Origin: Polytrichum commune
Lineage: Eukaryota > Streptophyta > Polytrichopsida > Polytrichales > Polytrichaceae
Reading direction: 5' to 3'
Assembly (NCBI GenBank): GCA_950295325.1
Contig: OX485803.1
Coordinates: 19,530,001-19,594,000 of the forward strand
DNA length: 64,000 nt
Shown here one piece after another: positions 1 through 8,051 of this stretch. Numbering within the stretch: position 1 is the first letter of the stretch; every line of letters begins with the position of its first letter. The notes under the pieces were generated by a model. It did not search any database. It had not been told where the DNA came from and saw only the letters and a list, made by a program, of their open reading frames with translations. Both the position numbers and the translations under genes were made by a program.

Positions 1-1624
1 AAACACGCTTCACATGGTCGAACATGACCCAACAATCTTGAAGGTCACCGCCGGGCTGCATGCGCTTCACCAAGTCCACACCACTCCCTGGACGGTCCAC
101 GGACATCTTGAAAACAAATACCTTTCCCTTGTTTTGACCTGGAAATTGATTTTGGTGGATGAAAACAAAGTTGGAGTAGTCTTTGAGTTCGAGAATGCTA
201 TCCGTAACTCCTTTCCCATGATGGAAGAATCTCTTTGTTCCAGATACGAAGTTGCGTAAGTTTGGTGAAGTAAGCGTCTCAAACTGGTCCATAACAACAT
301 CCATAGATGCTCCTTGAAGGTTGCTTCCGCCTGGAGTTGGACGAATCAAGGCATCCGCAAGATAGTTCTTACTTGCCGCCATGATGATAGCAGAGTTCTT
401 TGCATTAGGAGTCTTCTGGACTTCCTTGGCAACACAATCATACATAATGTCCATGGAATCTTGACATGTTCCTTGAGATACTGGATGATTGTGACATCCT
501 AAGTGGATTGCAGCACGAGTGACATCATTGTCATTGGACGACACATGGTAGATTCTAGCATCACATAATGCTAAGCAAATGGGAGGTGTTTGACAAACCT
601 TACACGCTAATGTGGATTTCTCACTTGGACCCCCTCCAATTGAAAATGGTATCAAAGCCACTCCAGACCACTCTGTGCAGTTTACCTTGCCATTGTTCCT
701 GCAGATGTAATCACAACTCTGGTTTGGGCACTCAAGGTGTCCAGTACAAGAGGACCTACGATAGGTAAGGCCAAATTCATTCTTGATATTAGTTGTGATG
801 GTTTTGCACCACGTATGGCCATCGTATTGTTTGCTCATTCCATCCATACTACCTCCAAATTGAGTTGGAATTCCTTCAGGAAGAGGAGGCAACTCAAATA
901 TCTTCTCTCCATCATAAGTTGGAGGTAAATACTTGACTTGTTCGTGATCAATACTGTCAAAATCTATTCGTGAAAGCTCTGAACAAGAACCCTTTCTAGA
1001 GGCAGTCTTTCTAATAGCAAATAAGATACTACGACTCTTCCTACAATTAGGATGAATAGGTGGATGTCCTGAAGAGAGTGACGGTGACACACTTGAGCAA
1101 CTATGGTGTTGAAATGGACGTGCGGATCCAAGCAAGCCACGTGACTGAAATGGATTACTTGAAATGTCACTTAGCTTGATCTCATTAACATTGTCATCGT
1201 CTGAATCACTCAATATCTGTACATTTGATTCAGTCAGTTCGACTTTGACAGTAGCTAGACCAGGTACATGAACGGTTGATGTGGAAGTAGGAGGTGTCAT
1301 GATTATAGTAGACCCGGACATTTGAACATCTGATAAACCGTACACTTTGTAAGTACCACTTGTTAAATTCCAGACATAGCCCTCATCAGTACTATCCTTG
1401 ACCTGAAATATAGACTCACATAACTCTCCATTAGCATCAAACACTTCCTCTTCCACATAAATTGTACCAGATCTGAAACCAAACCTAAGACTAAGAAGTT
1501 GTTCATGGACAACTACCTTGTCATCTGGGCCCAAAGACATCATAAATGGAACACCTCCAGCGTGGGATCTAAGAGAAGCCATTCTAAGTGTGCTATAGAA
1601 GATGGAAGACGTACAATCATGCAT
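1..1624 (-). CDS. Uncharacterised Cys/His-rich protein with GCM-like zinc motif, C-terminus beyond window edge
   Basis: Reading the minus strand from ATG at 1624 (or the internal ATG at 1582) gives about 540 codons with no stop, running off the window at base 1. Such a length in AT-rich DNA cannot be chance. A linker rich in Ser and Asp precedes a conserved-looking core starting near residue 230 (YDGEKIFELPPLPEG). The core has a first Cys cluster (CTGHLECPNQSCDYIC) and then CKVC followed, about 40 residues on, by HLGCHNHPVSQG. That order (paired Cys, then H-x-x-x-H) resembles the WRKY-GCM1 zinc fold found in some plant Mutator-like transposases and in GCM proteins. I cannot name the family. 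It may be a domesticated or transposon-encoded DNA-binding protein. No intron is needed across the visible part, which fits a transposon or retrocopy origin. Confidence 0.7.
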   Translation of the reverse strand, partial: MHDCTSSIFYSTLRMASLRSHAGGVPFMMSLGPDDKVVVHEQLLSLRFGFRSGTIYVEEEVFDANGELCESIFQVKDSTDEGYVWNLTSGTYKVYGLSDVQMSGSTIIMTPPTSTSTVHVPGLATVKVELTESNVQILSDSDDDNVNEIKLSDISSNPFQSRGLLGSARPFQHHSCSSVSPSLSSGHPPIHPNCRKSRSILFAIRKTASRKGSCSELSRIDFDSIDHEQVKYLPPTYDGEKIFELPPLPEGIPTQFGGSMDGMSKQYDGHTWCKTITTNIKNEFGLTYRRSSCTGHLECPNQSCDYICRNNGKVNCTEWSGVALIPFSIGGGPSEKSTLACKVCQTPPICLALCDARIYHVSSNDNDVTRAAIHLGCHNHPVSQGTCQDSMDIMYDCVAKEVQKTPNAKNSAIIMAASKNYLADALIRPTPGGSNLQGASMDVVMDQFETLTSPNLRNFVSGTKRFFHHGKGVTDSILELKDYSNFVFIHQNQFPGQNKGKVFVFKMSVDRPGSGVDLVKRMQPGGDLQDCWVMFDHVKRV

Positions 1625-2351
1625 TGAATAAGAAAATACTTAGAAGAAGATGTAAGGTTTCAATTGATATGCTCATTATATATCTCACCGAGGATGGGAT
1701 TGTAGACCTTGTGGTCACACTATAGGTAGTGGGTGGAAGCTCAATAGAATATTTGTTGTATATGACAATGATCTGTAAAGTAGGTGTTGAAAGAGGCAAA
1801 GCATATTTTATAAAGCATTGAAATTAAGAATTCCATTGACGGCTGAGACCACCAAGCATAAAGGTGTTAGGTGATACAATAATAACATCCAGCCGTATTT
1901 ATGCCAAAATTATAGATGTCCTTTAATAGCACTGAAATGGAGTTCATGACTCTATTCTAAGGCATGCAAGCTAAGACCACTATTCATAGTCACTTAAATC
2001 TGTTAGATCCTAGATACTTAAAATTGCATGACGATCGTACTTTGTCCTATGAGCTAATTAGATGCTTTATAATTATCAATTGCTATACTTGTTTGTTTTG
2101 GAAAACCTGTATTGAGAACACCGTGTAGAAGTACTCTAATAATAACAATGAGAATGTTTATCTAAATATAATCATGAGCCATGATCTGAAAATATTAATC
2201 ATGAACCATTAGTGAAGTATCTGATGGGAAGACCCTAAAGCAATTTGAAGAGAATAATGAGTCATTCTATTGAAATGACAATGTACATTATCCTTGGCTT
2301 CTATTTCGTTTCTAGTAGTGACTAGTTGTGGTGTGATTGTGAATCAGACAC
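1625..2351. other. Intergenic, shared upstream region
   Basis: AT-rich sequence between two divergent genes: the minus-strand gene starting at 1624 and the plus-strand gene starting at 2352. No open frame of note, no repeat and no RNA gene was recognised. Promoters of both neighbours should lie here. Confidence 0.5.
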
Positions 2352-2969
2352 ATGAAGGAGGGCGAGGTTCCAAGCGCAGTAGTTCCAAGAGCTTTTAGAT
2401 CATATAGAGGTAGAGGAAGAAGACGAAGTAGCCATTTTACACTGCCAAAGCAACTGAAGGCTCAACAGAGACGACGGGAAAAAATGGCTCTTAATCAAAT
2501 TGTTGAGGTTGATAGCAGCTCAAATGACACAAACCATTTGAACTTTAAGGAATTAGGGGATATTTGCAAGGTAAATATTCTCAATGGTTTATGGGTAGTC
2601 TGTTGAGGGTTCGCGTATTGACCAAGCTGTGTATTCATAGACTTAAACTATGGCTGAGAAAACTCGGAGCTTTTTGCGTAACCTGCATTTTTGTGACTCT
2701 GACTGTGATCACTAGGGTTTTTATCATTAGGGTTTTGAGCATTCGTTGAATGATTCGCAGGGTATTGCCTGTGAAGTTGGCAACCTAGGGGACGCATGCC
2801 CCGGAGATCAGCCAATGATTGAGGCTCAATCTCCCCTTGCCGAAGAGGTAGGTTTTAGTAATTAGTTTTGAATGCCTTATGTAATTATTTCTGGAGGAGA
2901 GGAGGCTTCGCCGGGTTTACACATCCCTCATAGTGTGCGGTCCGGCTCTAGAACAACCTACATGAAGCC

Positions 2970-2989
2970 TTGTCTCGGATCCGAGACAA
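2970..2989. repeat. 20-bp perfect palindrome, copy 1
   Basis: TTGTCTCGGATCCGAGACAA reads the same on both strands. It sits in intron 2 of the ParB-like gene, just upstream of the antisense 25S rDNA block. The left flank ATGAAGCC is shared with the copy at 3800. Confidence 0.95.
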
Positions 2990-3003
2990 AGGTGAAAGGG
3001 CAA

Positions 3004-3260
3004 TTTTCATGTCTTAGGATCGACTAACCCATGTCCAATTGCTGTTCACATGGAACCTTTCTCCACTTCAGTCTTCAAAGTTCTCATTTGAATATTTGCT
3101 ACTACCACCAAGATCTGCACTGGAGGCCGTTTCACTCGGGCTCACGCCCAAAGCTGCTCCACGACCCCCACGCCCTCCTACTCATTGCGGCCTCACACTT
3201 GCCCCAATGGCCGGGTGTAGGTCGCGCGCTTCAGCGCCATCCATTTTCGGGGCTAGTTGA

Positions 3261-3294
<34 letters not shown>

Positions 3295-3514
3295 ATTTCG
3301 ACTTCCATGACCACCGTCCTGCTGTCTTAATCAATCAACACCCTTTGTGGGATCTAGGTTAGCGCGCAGTTTGGCACCGTAACCCGGCTTTCGGTTCATC
3401 CCGCATCGCCAGTTTTGCTTACCAAAAATGGCCCACTTGGAGCTTGAGAATAGGTCGAGGGTGTTACACCCCCGATGCCTCTAATCATTCGCTTTACCTG
3501 ATAAAACTTCACGA

Positions 3515-3570
<56 letters not shown>

Positions 3571-3775
3571 AGTCTTTCGCCCCTATACCCAAGTTTGACG
3601 AACGATTTGCACGTCAATATCGCTACGAGCCTCCACCAGAGTTTCCTCTGGCTTCGCCCTGCTCAGGCATAGTTCACCATCTTTCGGGTCCCAACAGGTA
3701 TGCTCACACTCAAACCTTTCACAGAAGATCAGGGTCGGTCGATGGTGCTCCCCTTTGTTACCGGGGGATCCCACC
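3004..3775 (-). rRNA. 25S rRNA fragment, antisense, within an intron
   Basis: The minus strand reads recognisable large-subunit rRNA. The stretch around 3680 gives GACCCGAAAGATGGTGAAC followed by TATGCCTGAGCAGGGCGAAG, and it continues through GGTTCCCTCCGAAGTTTCC and GATTGATTAAGACAGCAGG. It is roughly the middle third of the 5' half of plant 25S rRNA. It is a piece, not a functional rRNA gene: there is no 18S, 5.8S or spacer, and it lies between palindromes inside intron 2 of a protein gene. The left edge near 3004 is approximate. Confidence 0.9.
3681..3775 (-). repeat. 95-bp 25S segment, first copy of a direct duplication
   Basis: Bases 3681-3775 and 3827-3921 are the same 95 bp of antisense 25S rDNA, from CTTTCGGGTCCCAACAGG to GGGGGATCCCACC. 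Between them lie 51 bp containing the 30-bp palindrome. The arrangement shows the palindrome inserted into, or joined with, rDNA after duplication. Confidence 0.9.
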
Positions 3776-3799
3776 TGTCAGGTTCCTTGCGCCTCAATG

Positions 3800-3829
3800 A
3801 AGCCTTGTCTCGGATCCGAGACAAGGCTT
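3800..3829. repeat. 30-bp perfect palindrome, copy 2
   Basis: The same core TTGTCTCGGATCCGAGACAA is flanked on the left by AAGCC and on the right by GGCTT, which extends perfect symmetry to 30 bp. It stands between the two 95-bp copies of 25S sequence. Confidence 0.95.
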
Positions 3830-3921
3830 TCGGGTCCCAACAGGTATGCTCACACTCAAACCTTTCACAGAAGATCAGGGTCGGTCGATGGTGCTCCCCT
3901 TTGTTACCGGGGGATCCCACC
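3827..3921 (-). rRNA. 25S rRNA fragment, second copy of the 95-bp segment
   Basis: Repeats 3681-3775 exactly as far as can be read by eye. rDNA similarity stops after GGATCCCACC at 3921, where unrelated sequence (GTGTGTGTGGATTT) begins. It overlaps the right arm of the 30-bp palindrome by three bases. Confidence 0.85.
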
Positions 3922-5260
3922 GTGTGTGTGGATTTAATTCTCAGCAGGCAATGAAACTGGAAGTTTCATTTTTTCTCAAGTTTGTGCTGTGAGAAATATG
4001 TGCTTCCATTATCTTGCTCTTTCGAGCCCTTGGTTGCTTCTGCACCTACTCACCCAATGTCCGGGGAGAATTTCCGGCATAATCGGTCGAGATCTTAGTG
4101 TTTCCCAGTCTAAACCAGTTACATGTTGACATCTTTCAGGTTTTCTTTATCAATTAGAGGTAGATTCCATACATCATTCCTCTAAGATGATCGGTAGTTT
4201 TCCCGAAGTCTTAAACTTCAACTGGGTAGTTCTCAAACTCAACCGGTTCATCCTGTAACTAGCGATTGGTCCTCCCTGTTCATTAATTGTACTGACCCGC
4301 TTCGTGGTTTCAATTTCACAGTTGTGATCTTCATCATGAAGGACAGTAACGACCCTAGTGACCAACTTGAGGTATTTCACGAAATTCAAGAAATTTGAAA
4401 TTGCAGCTCAACTTGGAAACACTGGGATCTCAACCAATTATGTCCAAAAATCTCCCCGGACACTAACCTGTATAGAAAAAATGGGCTCGAATTCACATCG
4501 GTGGAATTGCACCGTTACTTCTTATACTTTCTTTCTTTCTATTTCTCCTTTTGTGAACAATGTTAGAAGTAACTTGGGAACAATTACTCACATTTTGGCG
4601 TTCTTTCCTCCGGAATCCAGAAGCAGGATGCCATCATCATGCCCGATGAATGTCACGGAGAGCAGATCAACTGACTGATAGATTCTCACAGCCACCCTCG
4701 AACCCTGCAATTTCAAATTTCTGGTATTTTATTTCTATAAGTTCTGTGACAAGGAAAAATCAATGTTAGTGGACTTGACGGGTCTTACAGCTGCAGCCTG
4801 TTTTTGAAAGTACTTGCATAGTGATGTGGAACCCTCCAATCGAATCTGAAGCTTGAACCTGCAAATCGTCTCCAGAGCTAATTCCAAATCTAATTGCCAA
4901 TATGAGGATCAACAAATCTGGCGTTTTACTGTCAAGTTTTAGGGGTATTCTTCCGCACTGTCTTCACACTTGCGAGCCTACTTGCATCAACCTTTGTGAG
5001 TACATTCTTTCAAATAGCCCCGAACATCAAAAGCTGAGCCTTGCCATTGGAACTTGAAGGTTGAGCGACAATGAGCACTGATGAGATTGAGCAGGCTCTG
5101 GATCCATCACTTCTGAACTAATATCCTCGGAGTGACATGTAATTAAGGTAGCATTCGACAGGTTTCGCAACTAATAAAATACCTAAAACAAGGTAACGTT
5201 ATGTCTAGGGTGTGGGCTTTTGATTTTAGTAATGCATAGATAACTCAATCTAAACTAGAG
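3922..5260. other. Intron filler with part of a dispersed repeat (family B)
   Basis: Part of intron 2 of the ParB-like gene. Bases about 4125-4460 contain pieces in both orientations of the repeat found at 37064-37470 (CCGGTTGAG motif, ATGTCAACATGTAAC, and TCTCAACCAATTATGTCC). The rest shows no coding potential and was not recognised. Confidence 0.5.
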
Positions 5261-5349
5261 TTCTCCCATTGCATGGGCACTTTCCGGTTCGCTCGCCGTT
5301 ACTAGGGAAATCCTGGTTAGTTTCTTCTCCTCCGCTTAGTGATATGCTT
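5261..5349 (-). rRNA. 25S rRNA 5'-end fragment, antisense
   Basis: The minus strand begins AAGCATATCACTAAGCGGAG and runs on through AACTAACCAGGATTTCCC and TAGTAACGGCGAGCGAACCG. This is the very start of 25S rRNA, with small differences from the usual plant sequence. It breaks at 5349 exactly where a half copy of the palindrome (TTGTCTCGGA, 5348-5357) starts. It is non-functional and a leftover of rDNA capture. Confidence 0.85.
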
Positions 5350-5360
5350 GTCTCGGAATG

Positions 5361-5382
5361 GTTGTCTCGGATCCGAGACAAC
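5361..5382. repeat. 22-bp perfect palindrome, copy 3
   Basis: GTTGTCTCGGATCCGAGACAAC, next to a half copy at 5348-5357 that abuts the 25S 5' end. This is the same core as the other copies in this intron. Confidence 0.95.
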
Positions 5383-6138
5383 TAAATCGGGGTTCATCCA
5401 TGGCCATATTTCATCCCAAGCCCTGACTTGGAGCTTGAAGTCCAGAGTGCTCCCGGAGCTGCTTAAAAAGAAATAATAATATGTGTGTGTTTTTGATCTG
5501 TCAGCACAGGAGAAACGTAATCTGCACTGCAGAGTTGAAGGGGATGGAGCTTAGGGTTTGGTGTCTCTATGTGGGGTCAAATTGCAACTTCACATTGTGT
5601 TTTGAATTGGAAAAAAACATTGCATGTTTTGTGAAAACTTGCAATTAGCGTGCACAAGTTGTTGATAAGTTCACTGCATTGTCGGGGTATTGTCTTCCTC
5701 TCCACTTGTATGCTCAACTCAAATGCCTTGAATCAGTTTCTTAAATTCATCATTAAAATGAAGTTTGGTGGTCAAATGAAATTGTTGGAGATTAATCTCA
5801 AACTTAGAGAGAGATATAATTGTCATCCTGGTGCTTAAACGCATGGCTTGCTTGAGATTAGATTCTGGTAAATGTTTTACCCCCAAACATTCAAGGTACC
5901 AAATCAAGCAAAAAATGAGGTTATTCTAAATCAGATATAGGTCAATTTTAAATCAGATTATGAAAAATCATTTCCTGAAGAGTTGATTCTTTTGGCTTAG
6001 GTCATTTGACATGTCAAAGATCGCTCTCCAGCTTCAGCAGAAAATGATACCAGAGTGTTGAAAGAATAATTGTCAAGTAGCAGGGCTTCATGTACATCAG
6101 AGAAACCCGTCAGTTTTCCTCTAGGATTGTGCATTAAA
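5383..6138. other. Intron sequence, no recognised content
   Basis: AT-rich part of intron 2 between a palindrome copy and the 160-bp tandem array. No open frame, rDNA or known repeat was recognised. Confidence 0.4.
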
Positions 6139-6745
6139 TGGGTTGTCTCGGATCCGAGACAAGGGTGGACGGCTACTATTTCATTTTATTTTTTTTGAAA
6201 ATGCTCTTGCCCTCATTGCTTGGTTGTAGTTTTTTTTTCGAAAATGCTTTATTTCTCAATTCGTTAAGGGACTTACTCCAATTTTGTGCGTTAAATTTGT
6301 TGTCTTGGATCCGAGACAAGGGTGGACGGCTACTATTTCATTTTTCATTTTTTTTGAAAATGCTCTTGTCCTCATTGCTTGGTTGTAGTTTTTTTTTTCG
6401 AAAATGCTTTATTTCTCAATTCGTTAAGGGACTCACTCCAATTTTGTGCGTTAAATTTGTTGTCTCGGATCCGAAACAAGGGTGGACGGGTACTATATCA
6501 TTTATTTATTTTTGAAAATGCTCTTGTCCTCATTGCTTGGTTGTAGTTTTTTTTTTTCGAAAATGCTTTATTTCTCAATTCGTTAAGGGACTCACTCCAA
6601 TTTTGTGCGTTAAATTTGTTGTCTCGGATCCGAAACAAGGGTGGACGGGTACTATTTCATTTTATTTTTTTTCAAAATGATCTTGTTCTCATTGTTTGGT
6701 TTTAGTTTTTTTTTTGAAAATGCTCTTATTTCTCAATTCTCTTAT
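6139..6745. repeat. 160-bp tandem array, 3.8 units, each headed by the palindrome
   Basis: Four units start at about 6139, 6299, 6459 and 6618. Each opens with the palindrome core (6143-6162 perfect; 6300-6319 with one change, TCTTGG; 6460-6479 and 6619-6638 with CCGAAACAA). It then runs through AGGGTGGACGG, a T-rich tract, GAAAATGCT, CTCATTGCTTGGTTGTAG, a second T tract and ACTCCAATTTTGTGCG. The last unit is cut short 12 bp before exon 3 of the ParB-like gene. T-rich tracts near the acceptor could serve as polypyrimidine tract, so the array may influence splicing. Confidence 0.95.
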
Positions 6746-8037
6746 CCATATGCGCAGATGACTCTCAAATTTGCAGAGGGTGAAAGCGAGAGCCCAAAGG
6801 TCAACATGGAGGTTGAAGATGGTGGTTTAGCAGAGATTGAGGAGAAATTACGGAGAGCCGTGAGAGGCAATTCACATGATGCAATTCAAAGTGCACTTGA
6901 ATCTCCAAACTGTGAACTTGACGTGCCCTTGTGCAGGATGATTCCTATGAAGGATGTTAGAGAGCCCTTGAAGACTAACATTCAGAAGTTGAAGGCAGAG
7001 TTCTCTCGTGGGTATAGGCGGGCATCAGCCTGCTTCTATCTATCCTTAAGGAGTTTCATAATGGAAGAAGCAACCGTCACGGAGACTCATCGGGCTTCAT
7101 GGTCGGATTTGTCGCGCAAGGAGGATTTGGAGTTTGAAGCTCGATTGGCAAAAAATCCAGCATTAGGAAAGTATTCTAATCGGTTTTTCTACGTATGGGA
7201 CGGGAAATCACCGTCATATTGCATGGATGGATGTCATTAGTGCCCTCCATAAAGATGATGCATTTTTTCATGTTCCCGTACGTTCTGTTTTCATCAACGT
7301 ATCTTCAGAAAATTGTAACATGCTATTGCATGCGATGACAGATTGGAACAAGTAAGTTCTTCAAAATATGTTATTTGAATTTTGAATTTCTTGTTATTTA
7401 TTATTTAAATACTCATGTTAGTAAATGCATCGTGTATCATTTGTATTCTTAGTTGAGGTGTATACAATCCAGGAAAAACCAGGTTGATCACGTCGCCCAA
7501 CACTTCACGCACAATGTCAAGCGTGTCCAGCAATTGGGATTGCTAGACTTTGATCAACTTAAAGGACTTGTCAGTGATGAAGACCTTCAAGCTAGTATTC
7601 TTGAGTGGAATAGTCATGGTGGGAAGAGACGGAAGTGGTATCATCTTACTCATGATGCATTCATCAATTGTTTATACAAGGTAAATTACTTGTCTACTTT
7701 CAATTTGTCACCTACAAGTTTAAATGAGAACTTGTCTGAATTTGTTATCTTTGTTTGTAGCGAGATATCTCCACAGCACAAGAAGAGGCAATCAGGTGGT
7801 ACAAAGACAGTCTTGTCACCGGTACAGGCGAAGATAGAATTGGAAGTTCGTTTGAACTACAGACCGCCGCAACTAAGGCTGTTGAGGCAAAGAAGACCTC
7901 CCTCTCCACAGACCTATCTCGGTACCTCGCAATTGCCAATCCAGCAAATGGAGAGGGTTTCATAAGAGAGATATGTGCTCCACCATCTATCATAAATTTT
8001 TTGTTTTTTGTAATTTTATTCAACTTGGTTTGCATGA

Positions 8038-8051
8038 TCTCGGATCCGAGA
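8038..8051. repeat. 14-bp palindrome core, isolated copy
   Basis: TCTCGGATCCGAGA lies in intron 5 of the same gene. Only the core is symmetrical, since the flanks differ (TGA and GAAG). It is far from the intron 2 cluster. Confidence 0.85.

Noticed and set aside
2880-2968. Group II intron or plastid DNA insert before the first palindrome
   Set aside because: GAGCCGGACCGCACACTATG on the minus strand is loosely suggestive, but no domain V hairpin or reverse transcriptase was found.
3031-3954. Several overlapping open frames on both strands
   Set aside because: They lie in antisense 25S rDNA, which is GC-rich and structured. None is coding.
6138-6757. Phe-rich open frames across the 160-bp array
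   Set aside because: They arise from T tracts in a tandem repeat whose period is not a multiple of three. The coding exon begins only at 6758.
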